Source of the DNA: Neptunomonas marina
GTDB lineage: Bacteria > Pseudomonadota > Gammaproteobacteria > Pseudomonadales > Balneatricaceae
Length of the DNA: 64,000 nt
Direction of reading: 5' to 3'
NCBI RefSeq assembly: GCF_004005935.1
Contig: NZ_SACQ01000003.1
Coordinates: 1-64,000 of the forward strand
This document shows positions 52,208 through 61,887 of the stretch, in pieces. Both the position numbers and the translations under genes were made by a program. The first letter of the stretch is position 1, and each line of letters begins with the position of its first letter. The notes under the pieces were generated by a model. It was not told where the DNA came from. It made no database searches and worked only from the letters and a program-made list of their open reading frames with translations.

Positions 52208-52720
52208 TTAGGAGTGTTCAGCAAGAAACTTAGGATCTAGCTGTAGCTCGTTGTTGCTGTTGACAGAAACACCACGCGATTTGATATTCGCCGCGATCTC
52301 TTTCGCCTCTTCCAACGAGTGCATCTCATACGTACCGCACTGGTATTCGTTCAGCTCTGGAATCTCGTTTTGGGCTTGCACGGTTTGTACATCGTCCATC
52401 GCTGCCAACCACGCATCCGCTACGCGGGATTCCGCTGGTGTGCCAATCAGGCTCATGTAGAAGCCAGTACGGCATCCCATTGGGGAGATATCGATAATCT
52501 CTACATCATCGCCATTGAGGTGATCACGCATAAAACCAGCAAACAGGTGCTCCAGCGTGTGGATGCCACGCTCGCTCAAGATCTCTTGGTTCGGCAAGCA
52601 AAAGCGTAGATCAAACACAGTAATGGTGTCCCCTTTCGGTGTTTGCATCGTTTTTGCTACTCGTACTGCTGGTGCCTGCATACGTGTGTGGTCAACAGTA
52701 AAACTGTCTAGCAGTGGCAT
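52208..52720 (-). CDS. luxS: S-ribosylhomocysteine lyase
   Basis: A 170-aa metalloenzyme that splits S-ribosylhomocysteine into homocysteine and the AI-2 precursor DPD. The metal motif is [10 protein letters not shown], with the Cys in [10 protein letters not shown], and the end [13 protein letters not shown]. It recycles S-adenosylmethionine and produces AI-2. No lsr or lux receptor genes are nearby. Confidence 0.96.
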   Translation of the reverse strand: MPLLDSFTVDHTRMQAPAVRVAKTMQTPKGDTITVFDLRFCLPNQEILSERGIHTLEHLFAGFMRDHLNGDDVEIIDISPMGCRTGFYMSLIGTPAESRVADAWLAAMDDVQTVQAQNEIPELNEYQCGTYEMHSLEEAKEIAANIKSRGVSVNSNNELQLDPKFLAEHS

Positions 52721-52859
52721 GGCCGCTCCTTTACATCTTTTGGTTAAGTAAAGTTAAATTATCTCCCGTCTCAATTGGAGTTTTCAACTATATTGATAGA
52801 CTAACTGGCACGCTATGCCAGAATGACGAAAGAATTTGTTGTTGGAAGGATATCAACTG

Positions 52860-53330
52860 GTGTCAAAAGTCTTGGTTTTTTCAGTTTCTTCGCTACTCGT
52901 GATCGCGCCGCTTAGCTGGGCAATGGATGCGTCTCTTTGCCACGCCATGAGTGATCAAAAAGAGCGTAACCTCTGCTTATCGCGTTACGATAAGGACCAC
53001 TTTAATAAGGCGCAGGCCAAACAAGCCGCTGAAAATCGCAACGCTGCCAAACAGGAGCAATGGCGCCAGCAGCAGCTTAAAGAGACAGCTCGCATCATGA
53101 AGCCCGACCCTAGCCAGCGTGAGCCGCTTGTCACCAGCAACGACTTTGGCATTATCCGCTTTCAGATTCTCAATGTGAAAGCGCGTTATTATGCCGTTTG
53201 CACCACCTACGATATTTTCAACACCGTGCTTACCCAAGATCGTATTTTGGTGAAACCCGACCAAACCAATTACAGCATCCGCACGAACTACAGCGTGTTT
53301 CCTGCCAGAGTGGGCTGCCGCTCGATTTAA
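52860..53330 (+). CDS. Secreted hypothetical protein
   Basis: A protein of about 156 aa with a signal peptide (start MSKVLVFSVSSLLVIAPLSW at GTG 52860, with AAGGA upstream). The mature part has Cys pairs (SLCHAM and NLCLSR; later VCTTY and VGCRSI), a middle Lys/Gln/Ala-rich helical stretch and a beta-like C-terminus. Family unknown. It is probably in the periplasm. Confidence 0.6.
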   Translation: MSKVLVFSVSSLLVIAPLSWAMDASLCHAMSDQKERNLCLSRYDKDHFNKAQAKQAAENRNAAKQEQWRQQQLKETARIMKPDPSQREPLVTSNDFGIIRFQILNVKARYYAVCTTYDIFNTVLTQDRILVKPDQTNYSIRTNYSVFPARVGCRSI

Positions 53331-53384
53331 CGCCTAGGTATTACCGCCCCAAACACGCATTATTTTTACGCCCCCAAAACAAAA

Positions 53385-53405
53385 AAAGCCCGCATTGCGG
53401 GCTTT
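53385..53405 (-). terminator. Terminator of the exeM-like gene
   Basis: AAAGCCCGC-ATT-GCGGGCTTT, with a T-run in the minus direction. It ends the nuclease gene 22 bp after its stop. Confidence 0.88.
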
Positions 53406-53426
53406 GCTTTGGAGCAACACAACCAC

Positions 53427-56288
53427 TTATTGTGGTGTGTGAACAGTGCTCGACGTTGCGCCTTTGTCATCCGTGACGGTCAACGTCGCGCCCAGCTCTT
53501 GGGTTGAGATAATGAAAACGCTATCACCAGTTGCTTCGCGGCCATCCGAGAAACTCCACTGGTGAGAAACCACTTCACCATCCACATCACTACTGGTCGA
53601 TACGTACCAGTGGAAACGATAGAAGCTGCCGTGATACATCGCTGCAACAGGCGGCTGATTGCTTTGATCCACTATAACAACGCTATCGTTGTACTCGGTT
53701 ACGCCACCTTTATCATCCGTCACGCGCAGCGTAACGGGGTATTCACCCGGTGCGGTAAAATCAAAGCTCACTTGCTCACCGTAAGCGAAGAGGTCTGGGC
53801 CAAACTCCCACTCGTAGCTCGCAATAGTGCCATCTTCATCGGTTGCAACGGCAGTAAAGTTCACCGCTGTACCTGCCGCCTCATAAGTGAAGCTAGCCAC
53901 AGGTAGCAGGTTACGGTTCTGCAGATTCATCTCGATGATCACTGGGTCATGATCTGACGAGCGGAACGCGTTGCTCGCGTAGTAATCATTGATCTGATCA
54001 GCAGTTTTATACTCGGTGTTGTAATCCAGTACGCGTGGCTCATCGGTATTGATATGCCACTCAACCACATTCACAACATCTTGTGCGGCAAACAGATTAC
54101 CCAGTGTATGATCAAGCTGGCCGGTCTCACCAGAGAAGACATAAGAGTATGCTTGGCCATTGCCTTTTGTTGCTGATAGGTTCTCGTAACCTACCGCTTC
54201 CAGCGCAGCAATGGGGTCCTCTTTCGCGTAGGCGTTTAAGTCACCAATGATCAGCGTGGGTTGCTCAGCGCCAAAGATTTCTGGTAACCATTGTCCCAGC
54301 GCTTGGGCAGCGCGTGTACGGGTTTGATTACAGTTGCCTTGGCCATCGTTCAAGTTAGGATCACCAAGCGCGTCGCAACTAGAACCCTTCGATTTAAGGT
54401 GGTTCACAACCACAGTAAGCTGGCCACCGTTCTCTAGCAAGCTAAACGTTTGTGCCAAGGCTGGGCGGTTTTTGCTATCCAAAAACAGCGGCTGCCCGGA
54501 ACCGTCCAGCGGCGAGTTCGCCGTGTTCAGCACCTGCGCTGCACCAAATGGATTGACCTGAGCGGGCTTGTATAGCAAACCAACGGCGATGGCATCATCG
54601 CCAAGGCGTGACATACTCGGTGCCACGTAACTATAAGTGCCTTCGCCCACCACCGCATTCAGCGCTTGCGTTAAGCTCGCAATGGCCGAGTTCGCGCCAA
54701 AGCCATCGTTTTCGATCTCCATAAGACCAACGATGTCTGCATCGATCTTAACCAGCGCTGCAACAATTTTTGCCTCTTGGCGTTGCAGCTCTGCGTAGTT
54801 ATCAGCACCACGCGCTGTTGGGAATCCACCGCCTTGGCCATCACCGTTGAAGTAGTTCAGCACATTGAAGGAAGCGACCTTGAGGTTACCTTGGTGCAAC
54901 AGCTCCGGCGCTGATGTGCGCGGATTCTGCTGCGAGAAGCTCACCTCAAACTCAGGCATCACTTTATAATCACCAAACGAGTAATCCAGCGCACCGACAA
55001 CACCTTGTGCCACATCACCGACACGCACGGTATTGGTCGCACTCAGCTGTGGAGCTGGGAATGGTATAACGGCAGGGTTTTGCTGATTTGATGCATCATC
55101 GATAAAGATACGATCACGCGCATTGGCTTCTTGAACGGCCTGTGCAGCCGCACCCGGTCTAGCCACTTGTGTTGGGATCCAAGCACGCGCTTTACCCATC
55201 ATCAACGTGCCGTAACGGCCAAGGTTATAGGTTTCGTTAACCACTAGCGGATGATCAAACGCAACACGCATCCCCTCCCACTGTTCCCACTCAGATGTAT
55301 CTGCAACAGGCAAAGAGATCGTGGCAGCTGAAGGCAGCTCAGCGCTCTCTTGGCAGACTTCAAACGCGGTAATATTGGTTAACTGTGTTTTACCGAAGTA
55401 CTCAGATACGGAGGCGTTTAAGCGGATACGCTCGCCTACATTAGGCTGCACACTCACCTGTGCGTTCCCTGAGTATACAAAGACACCTTCAGATGTTGCG
55501 CTATCGCCATCCACTTCAGCGTCTGGCATCTGGATAAAGAAGCCGTCAAGGCCCGGCACCACTTGGGTAACAACGCCTTCAACCTCGTGCACCTCTCCTT
55601 CCAATGCAGAGGCATCTCCCGCGCCTTGAATCGCGTGGATCGCCGTAGCTGGGCTTGCACACGCGAATGGATTACCCGTATTACCGCCGGTGTCACCACC
55701 ATTGCCGCCAGTATCACCGCCACCGTTGCCAGCGAACAGCCCCAGATCAGACGCATCATCTTTAGCAAAGCCTTCCCATTCAACACTTGGGAAGAACGGG
55801 TCATCAGCGACGGTATCGCCTACTGTTGTGCCCACCACGCGGCGCAGCGTATTGTCCTTGGTAGAGGTCACGCCTGTGCCCCATTCGCTACCCGGATCAG
55901 TGCCAATCTGGCCGATTGAGTCAATCACCTGACCATTGTTTTCTAGCACGATAGCATCATCACCATTAAACCAGCTCGCCGCGCTCGTTAGGTTGATGAG
56001 ATTGGGATCAAATGCCGCATCGCGATGTGCAATCACAAAGGTGGCTTGGCCCGCTATCTGCTGGCCCGCAAGGTTAACGGTAGTGGCAGGGCTTGTCCGG
56101 CCATTGAAATAGAACTTTAACGCATAGCCATCTAGGCTGACCGGCGCTGTGCTGGTGTTATACAGCTCGATCGCTTTATTAAAGCTACTACCTTCAATGT
56201 ATTCCGAGATGATAACGGGGTTAGCGCTGGCGTGCACTGCTGCAATAGCTGCCGCCATACAGCTAACGCGGCTGATCCACTTACTCAT
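53427..56288 (-). CDS. ExeM/NucH-type extracellular nuclease with LTD and PKD domains
   Basis: A secreted protein of about 953 aa. After the signal peptide (cleavage near AVHASA) the domains are a lamin-tail domain (about 25-180), a Gly-rich linker with Thr/Asn repeats, an OB-like domain (about 215-330), an endonuclease/exonuclease/phosphatase domain (about 465-785; ASFNVLNYFN, VVNHLKSKGS, IIGDLNAY and SSDHDPVIIE) and PKD-like repeats at the C-terminus. ExeM-type nucleases cut DNA outside the cell in biofilms. It lacks the GlyGly-CTERM anchor seen in some relatives. I use ATG 56288, from AAGGA 9 nt upstream. Confidence 0.9.
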   Translation of the reverse strand: MSKWISRVSCMAAAIAAVHASANPVIISEYIEGSSFNKAIELYNTSTAPVSLDGYALKFYFNGRTSPATTVNLAGQQIAGQATFVIAHRDAAFDPNLINLTSAASWFNGDDAIVLENNGQVIDSIGQIGTDPGSEWGTGVTSTKDNTLRRVVGTTVGDTVADDPFFPSVEWEGFAKDDASDLGLFAGNGGGDTGGNGGDTGGNTGNPFACASPATAIHAIQGAGDASALEGEVHEVEGVVTQVVPGLDGFFIQMPDAEVDGDSATSEGVFVYSGNAQVSVQPNVGERIRLNASVSEYFGKTQLTNITAFEVCQESAELPSAATISLPVADTSEWEQWEGMRVAFDHPLVVNETYNLGRYGTLMMGKARAWIPTQVARPGAAAQAVQEANARDRIFIDDASNQQNPAVIPFPAPQLSATNTVRVGDVAQGVVGALDYSFGDYKVMPEFEVSFSQQNPRTSAPELLHQGNLKVASFNVLNYFNGDGQGGGFPTARGADNYAELQRQEAKIVAALVKIDADIVGLMEIENDGFGANSAIASLTQALNAVVGEGTYSYVAPSMSRLGDDAIAVGLLYKPAQVNPFGAAQVLNTANSPLDGSGQPLFLDSKNRPALAQTFSLLENGGQLTVVVNHLKSKGSSCDALGDPNLNDGQGNCNQTRTRAAQALGQWLPEIFGAEQPTLIIGDLNAYAKEDPIAALEAVGYENLSATKGNGQAYSYVFSGETGQLDHTLGNLFAAQDVVNVVEWHINTDEPRVLDYNTEYKTADQINDYYASNAFRSSDHDPVIIEMNLQNRNLLPVASFTYEAAGTAVNFTAVATDEDGTIASYEWEFGPDLFAYGEQVSFDFTAPGEYPVTLRVTDDKGGVTEYNDSVVIVDQSNQPPVAAMYHGSFYRFHWYVSTSSDVDGEVVSHQWSFSDGREATGDSVFIISTQELGATLTVTDDKGATSSTVHTPQ

Positions 56289-56547
56289 TACGACCATTCC
56301 TTAGAGTTGTTTGAGAAAGCGATGATGTTAAGTATCGAGTGGGTCAATCCGATGACGCAGACATTGCATAAACGTGACGCCTAGATGACGAAAATAGCCG
56401 CCTACAGGACGTAAGCGGCTGTGAAAAAGGGGTTCTCGTGATTGCAAAAGCCCGCATACCAACAAAAGCAAAGGGCTTTCAACGCCAACCTACTCCAGCT
56501 TTGTTACGGCGAGGTGGCGGTTTTATTTTGCAAGAAGCAACGAAAAA

Positions 56548-58026
56548 TTATGAGGAGCAAGTCAGGCAGATGCTTGCGGCCCAGTCGGGCGGGGCCTCGC
56601 CAAAACGCTCTGCCCCAGCTTGTGTCTCGAACGGCTTACGGATAATGCCCAGTAAAGTATTGACCGGCCGGTAATCGCCTTGGTGAGCCTCTCTTATCGC
56701 CTCTTCGAGCATGTAGTTACGCAGCAGATAAGCCGGGTTAACACTACGCATCTGCTGCCTACGAATCGGCTGGCTAGCCGCCTCCAATGCTACGCGTGCA
56801 AGGTAGCGTGTTAGCCACTCTTCGATTGCGTCACGGCTAGCAAAGTGCTGCATGCACGATTCAATCGTTGCAGGAGATTCAACCGCAATGTCACATAGGT
56901 CGCGCAGAAAACGGGTGAGATCTGCTTTTTGAGCCTGAGCCATCAAGATCAACTGGTTGATAAGATCAGCATCACCCTCTTTTTCGAGCAGCAGCCCTAA
57001 ACGCTTACGCATTAGGCCGTAGTAGGCAGCAAAATAGATATCACGATATTCGTTGAGCGCACTCACCAACGCATCTTTCTCTGAGAGCGGCAGCAATGCT
57101 TGCGCTAGGCAGGAGAGGTTCCAGAGCACAATATCTGGCTGATTCTCGAATGCATAACGGCCTTCATGATCGTTTTTATTGCTGACAAAGGTCGGGTCAT
57201 ACTCATCAAGGAACGTGAAGGGGCCGTAATCAAACGTCTCTCCAAGTATCGACATATTGTCGGTATTCAGCACCCCATGCACAAATCCATAGGCTTGCCA
57301 CTGCGCAACCAGTTTGGCGCTGCGGTTACGTATCTCGATAAACAACGCAAGATACGGGTCTTCCTCGTTTTGAAACTGCGGGTAATAGCGGGCGATACAA
57401 TAATCGGCAAGCTCGCGTAGCGCGTCGTGCTGGCGGGTATAGTAAAGGTGCTCAAAGTGTCCAAAGCGGATATGGCACTCGGTCACACGCAACACCGCAG
57501 CGCAAGGCTCCATACCGTTACGCATTACGAACTCTTCGCTACCGACCAACGATAGCGCACGCGTTGTCGGGATGCCTAAGGCATACATGGCTTCACTGAC
57601 AAGGTATTCACGGATGCTGGAGCGCAACACCGCACGGCCGTCACCAAAGCGCGAATACGCCGTTTTGCCAGCGCCTTTCAGATGTAGATCGATTCGCTGC
57701 CCATCGCGGTTTACCAACTCACCCAACAACATGCCACGGCCATCACCGAGTTGCGGATTGTACACACCAAACTGGTGTCCGGCGTACTTCATAGCTAACG
57801 GCTGGCTATCTGGCAGAATGCCATCACCACCGAAGTAGCGGGCTAGATCGCTTGGGTTAACGCGGCACGCATCTAACCCCAACCAGTCGGCAACTGATGG
57901 ATTAAAGCTGATCAGGTGCGCCTCTTTTAGCGGTTGCGGTGCAATATCCTGATAAAAGTTTTCTGGTAAATCGCGATATGTTTGCCGCAGATTAAGATCC
58001 GCAAATATAGAACTTTGAGAATTCAT
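56548..58026 (-). CDS. selO: Protein adenylyltransferase SelO (YdiU family)
   Basis: A 492-aa pseudokinase-fold AMP-transferase. It moves AMP from ATP to Ser, Thr or Tyr of redox proteins. LKGAGKTAYSRFGDGRAVLR, VHGVLNTDNMSILGETFDYG and FLDEYDPTF are standard. The C-terminus ends in LTCSS; in some relatives Sec is found there, but here it is Cys. It is monocistronic. Confidence 0.95.
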   Translation of the reverse strand: MNSQSSIFADLNLRQTYRDLPENFYQDIAPQPLKEAHLISFNPSVADWLGLDACRVNPSDLARYFGGDGILPDSQPLAMKYAGHQFGVYNPQLGDGRGMLLGELVNRDGQRIDLHLKGAGKTAYSRFGDGRAVLRSSIREYLVSEAMYALGIPTTRALSLVGSEEFVMRNGMEPCAAVLRVTECHIRFGHFEHLYYTRQHDALRELADYCIARYYPQFQNEEDPYLALFIEIRNRSAKLVAQWQAYGFVHGVLNTDNMSILGETFDYGPFTFLDEYDPTFVSNKNDHEGRYAFENQPDIVLWNLSCLAQALLPLSEKDALVSALNEYRDIYFAAYYGLMRKRLGLLLEKEGDADLINQLILMAQAQKADLTRFLRDLCDIAVESPATIESCMQHFASRDAIEEWLTRYLARVALEAASQPIRRQQMRSVNPAYLLRNYMLEEAIREAHQGDYRPVNTLLGIIRKPFETQAGAERFGEAPPDWAASICLTCSS

Positions 58027-58195
58027 GAAGCGCCCCGCTCTCTTCCCCTGCGATACGTCGCACAGGGGTTTCTATTATATCCGTGGCCTATACCTTAGCA
58101 TTTTAGTCAACTATTTAACAAGCTTCCCTTCTCAGTAGCTTTGCAACATAGAGTGTGATCTACTAGCCGAAATTTCAGTGACAAAATAAGGCGTT

Positions 58196-58516
58196 ATGTT
58201 TATCGAGCTGTCTGATCTTTTTTGGGTCTCGTTTATCTGCTTAGGTATGTTTTACTGGTGGAAGGCCCAACAAGTTAAAGAGGTTGCGTTTCGCGCAGCG
58301 AACAAGACCTGCAAGGAGATGGGCTTGCAGCTCCTTGATCAAAGCATTGGTTTACGTGCGTTATGGCTAAAGCGTGACGATGATGGGCAGTTAAAGCTGT
58401 GGCGCCGCTACCAGTTTGAGTTTTCGTCAACGGGCGATGATCGCTACACTGGGCGTGTCATCGTGCTGGGGCGGCGCATCACAAGCGTTGATTTGGAGCC
58501 TCACCGCATCGGGTGA
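58196..58516 (+). CDS. DUF3301 protein
   Basis: A 106-aa protein of the DUF3301 family, with one N-terminal membrane helix (FWVSFICLGMFYWWKAQQ) and a basic C-terminal domain (LKLWRRYQFEFSSTGDDRY and GRVIVLGRRITSVDLEPHR). Found in marine gammaproteobacteria, function unknown. It ends inside the convergent cydC gene (overlap 16 nt). Confidence 0.85.
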   Translation: MFIELSDLFWVSFICLGMFYWWKAQQVKEVAFRAANKTCKEMGLQLLDQSIGLRALWLKRDDDGQLKLWRRYQFEFSSTGDDRYTGRVIVLGRRITSVDLEPHRIG

Positions 58517-60126
58517 GGCCGCAACGCGAGAGTACTGTCCTGCGCATCAATATACCGGTGATCGTGCGACACCGCGATCACCACCTTCCCTTGCCAAGCC
58601 TTGCGCAGATTTATCATCAATTGATCAATCCGCTGTGCATCAAGCCCTGCAAAGGGTTCATCGAGCAGAATAATTTCACTCTCTTCAATCAGTAGACGCG
58701 CTAGGGCGATGCGCTTTGCCTCACCACCTGAGGGCTGCCACTCCCCCTCGCCCAGCCACGTATCCAAGCCCTGTGGTAGCGTTTCTATCCACTCCGATAA
58801 CCCGACCTGCTCAAGCGCCCGTTCTATCGTTTTATCACTGCTGGTGCGATGAAGAGCCACATTCTGGCGAAGGGATGCTCGCAGAATATCCACCTGCTGG
58901 GGCATCACTGCCACAGAACCTGTCGCACCGGCTAGGATCACCTCACCTTGAGATGCAGCTAAGTCACCAGCCAGCAACCCCATCAGGGTACTTTTACCCG
59001 CACCACTTTCACCCACGAGCCAGTGCCAACCGGGTGTGAGCTTTTGAGTGATGCCAGTCAGCGTGGCTGTTTTTTGCGCAGGATAGCGGTAACTCACATT
59101 GTTCAGCATCACCGCAGGGCGCTCGCCTCGAATGAACTGACGCGGATCAGAGGTATTCTCGCCACCAGCCATCTGATCAAGCCGACTGAGCGCACGCCAA
59201 CCAAGGCGAAAGTTCGCAACCGCGGGTATGTGCGCTAGTAAAACCTCTGCAACCCCGAGTGTGAGCAGCAACACCATAAATAGCTGCGCGCCACCCAACT
59301 CAGCTGCCCCGTAAAGGGAAAACGCCTGCCAAAACAGCGTGAGAGTCAGCAGCGCCAATGCCACCTGTGCCACCAATAGCACCCCTTGCTGGCGGGCCAC
59401 CGCACGCGCTTCAAGTTGGTCGGTGTTACGCGTGTGGCGCACGAATGCCTCACTGTGATGCTCAAACTGCCCAAAGAGGGTGAGCGTACGCAGCGCGTGT
59501 AAAATGCCACTGGCCGTGCTCCACTGCTGTGAGCGCTGGCGATGCAGCTCGTCCTGCGGAACAAGCACCGCGCGGCTGTAGAGCCAAGGCAAAAACAACA
59601 GCAGCAGAGCCACAAAGCCACTGGCAAAGAGCGCTAAGCTCGCATGGGTCAGCGCCAATACACCAAGATAACCAAAAGCAATAATGATGGCTGTTATGGC
59701 AGGCACGGCGGCGCTTAAGTAGATCGACTCAACGTAGCGAATATCCTCTAACATGCGGCTGGCCACATCATGGCGATTGAACTTTTGCTCTCTCCATTTA
59801 CGCGCCGCAAGCACGCGAAAGAGATCAGCCCGTAGCTGTGACAACAGCCGAAATGTCGCTTCGTGGGTGATGATGCGCTCGCCATAGCGGCCTGCCGTTC
59901 TCGAGATCGATAACCCCCGCACAATGGCACCAGGGGTAAAGAAGTTAAACGCATGGGCCGTCACAACCGACACGCCGGCCAGCGCGGCTGCGCTGATAAA
60001 CCAGCCCGAGACAGCCAGCAACGCCACCCCTGATAGCGCCGTCACAACCGCCAGTAGCACACCTAGTAAAGCCAAGCCTTTTTGCGCCCACAAGAGGCTC
60101 AGGTAACGTTTCGCGAGCGGGTTCAC
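58501..60126 (-). CDS. cydC: Thiol reductant ABC exporter subunit CydC
   Basis: A 541-aa half transporter that with CydD exports cysteine and glutathione, needed to assemble bd oxidases. The membrane domain comes first (about 15-290) and the ATPase later, with Walker A GESGAGKST, the QPSGGEAKRIALARLLI signature and IILLDEPFAGLD. The start overlaps the cydD stop by 4 nt. Confidence 0.95.
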   Translation of the reverse strand: MNPLAKRYLSLLWAQKGLALLGVLLAVVTALSGVALLAVSGWFISAAALAGVSVVTAHAFNFFTPGAIVRGLSISRTAGRYGERIITHEATFRLLSQLRADLFRVLAARKWREQKFNRHDVASRMLEDIRYVESIYLSAAVPAITAIIIAFGYLGVLALTHASLALFASGFVALLLLFLPWLYSRAVLVPQDELHRQRSQQWSTASGILHALRTLTLFGQFEHHSEAFVRHTRNTDQLEARAVARQQGVLLVAQVALALLTLTLFWQAFSLYGAAELGGAQLFMVLLLTLGVAEVLLAHIPAVANFRLGWRALSRLDQMAGGENTSDPRQFIRGERPAVMLNNVSYRYPAQKTATLTGITQKLTPGWHWLVGESGAGKSTLMGLLAGDLAASQGEVILAGATGSVAVMPQQVDILRASLRQNVALHRTSSDKTIERALEQVGLSEWIETLPQGLDTWLGEGEWQPSGGEAKRIALARLLIEESEIILLDEPFAGLDAQRIDQLMINLRKAWQGKVVIAVSHDHRYIDAQDSTLALRPHPMR

Positions 60127-61787
60127 TGTAATACTCCTTGTTCAGCGTCCACATGATAGGTGCTTGATAACGGCGCGATATCGCGGTGAGTGGCGATAAT
60201 CACTCGCCCACCTTGATCACGATAACGGCAAAGGCTCTCTAAAAAGCGCGCGGCTGTATCAGCATCAAGGCTGGCGGTGGGTTCGTCTAAGATCAACAAT
60301 TTGGGCTGATGTAAAAACACCCGAGCCAGCGCTATACGCTGCGCCTGCCCACCGGAAAGATAACCGCCACCATCGGTAACAAGGTAATCAAGCCCTTCTG
60401 GCAGCGCGGCAACCACATCATCGACTTGAGCGGCATGCAGCGCCGCCATCAGTTGCTTATCGCTAAAAGTGCGCCCAAGCGATAAGTTATCGCGAATTGA
60501 GGCGTGCAATAGTTCAGGTTGCTGTGTCATGTAGCCGACTTGTTGGAACCAGCTCGGCTCGCGATAGAGTGTAGCTGGCGCTGCGTGTGTGTGCGCATTG
60601 ATAACAACCTGTCCGGTATCCAAGGGCCGCAGCCCTGCTAATGCATCGAGCAATGTTGTTTTCCCTGAACCGGAGGGGCCCGTCAGCAGCAGCACCTCAC
60701 CTTTATGTAGAGTTAGGTCTATCGGCTGTGAGCCGAGCATCACCTGTTGCAGGGTGAGGGTTTCAAGCAAGGGTACGTTTTTGCGGTTCGCTGCAGCTTC
60801 ATCTTGGCCCTGTGTGATCTTAACCACCGCCTCCGCCACACTGGTTGCCTCCGCCTTTGCATGATAGAGCGCTCCAAGGCGGCGCAGCGGTAGATAGAAT
60901 TCCGGGGCGAGCATCAGCAAAAAGACGCCGTCGCCCAACGTTAGTCCTGATGTCCATGCTCCCACATCGTATTTGCCCAAAAAGAACAAGCCAAGGTATA
61001 CCGCGACCAAAGCAACGCTAATGGCACTGAAGAACTCCAACAAAGTGCCAGAGAGAAACGCGAGACGCAGCACCCGCATTGTTGAGGTGCGAAAGCGCTC
61101 AGATTGGTGAAACAGGCTTTCGGCTTCTTGCTCTTGGGTACCAACCAGCTGTAGCGCTTGAAGGTGGCGTAAGCGATCAGCCAGTAGGTTGCCTAACCGG
61201 TTGAGCTCATTTAAGTTTTCACGGTTAGCTTGCGCGGCTTTGCGTCCCACCAACATCATAAACACGGGCACCAATGGTGCCGTTACCAGCAGAATCAGCG
61301 CCACCAGCCAGTTAACTGTCGCGGCTGCGATTAACACCGCAATCGGCATCAATACAGCAAGTCGTCGCTGGGGTACAAAATCCGAGAAGTACTCGCGTAA
61401 GGCATCGATCTGGGTGCTAAGTAGATTGGTAAGCTCAGCCGCCCTTACCTGAGCGAGCAGCTGAATATTACGCGCATAGACCGCTTGTAAAACGTAGCTG
61501 CGCAGCGCCGCACGAATATGGATACTGGCCCAGTTACCCAATCGGCTCTGTGCGTACGCGGCCAGTGCTTTACCTATCAGTGCAGTGCCCATTAGCCACC
61601 AGTCGAGTGCGGTAGGCAGCTGCTGAGTACTCGCGAATAAGGCACCTTGCAGCATATTAGCCACGCTATACGCCAACAGAATGGTCATCCCTACTTGTAT
61701 CAATCCCAACGCGACCAACCCAGCCGATATTCCACGCGTGCGGTTTGCAAACCCCTTTAACAGCTCCGCTGCCCCGTTATAGCGCAT
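60123..61787 (-). CDS. cydD: Thiol reductant ABC exporter subunit CydD
   Basis: A 554-aa half transporter, partner of CydC. Membrane domain (about 20-310) and ATPase with Walker A GPSGSGKTT, signature LSGGQAQRIALARV and ILDEPTASLD. The protein is slightly shorter than E. coli CydD (588). It is divergent from the sigma-54 regulator, 100 bp apart. Confidence 0.95.
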   Translation of the reverse strand: MRYNGAAELLKGFANRTRGISAGLVALGLIQVGMTILLAYSVANMLQGALFASTQQLPTALDWWLMGTALIGKALAAYAQSRLGNWASIHIRAALRSYVLQAVYARNIQLLAQVRAAELTNLLSTQIDALREYFSDFVPQRRLAVLMPIAVLIAAATVNWLVALILLVTAPLVPVFMMLVGRKAAQANRENLNELNRLGNLLADRLRHLQALQLVGTQEQEAESLFHQSERFRTSTMRVLRLAFLSGTLLEFFSAISVALVAVYLGLFFLGKYDVGAWTSGLTLGDGVFLLMLAPEFYLPLRRLGALYHAKAEATSVAEAVVKITQGQDEAAANRKNVPLLETLTLQQVMLGSQPIDLTLHKGEVLLLTGPSGSGKTTLLDALAGLRPLDTGQVVINAHTHAAPATLYREPSWFQQVGYMTQQPELLHASIRDNLSLGRTFSDKQLMAALHAAQVDDVVAALPEGLDYLVTDGGGYLSGGQAQRIALARVFLHQPKLLILDEPTASLDADTAARFLESLCRYRDQGGRVIIATHRDIAPLSSTYHVDAEQGVLQ

Positions 61788-61887
61788 GCTTTAGCACTCC
61801 CTTATACACATATCCCACTAGGCAACCACACTGGGCTGACATAGAATTTGCCAATATTGTCACACTATTAAACTCCAAGGTGAACGG

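Noticed and set aside
53562-55932. Open frames on the plus strand inside the exeM-like gene
   Set aside because: They are shadows of a strong coding gene with clear domains on the other strand.
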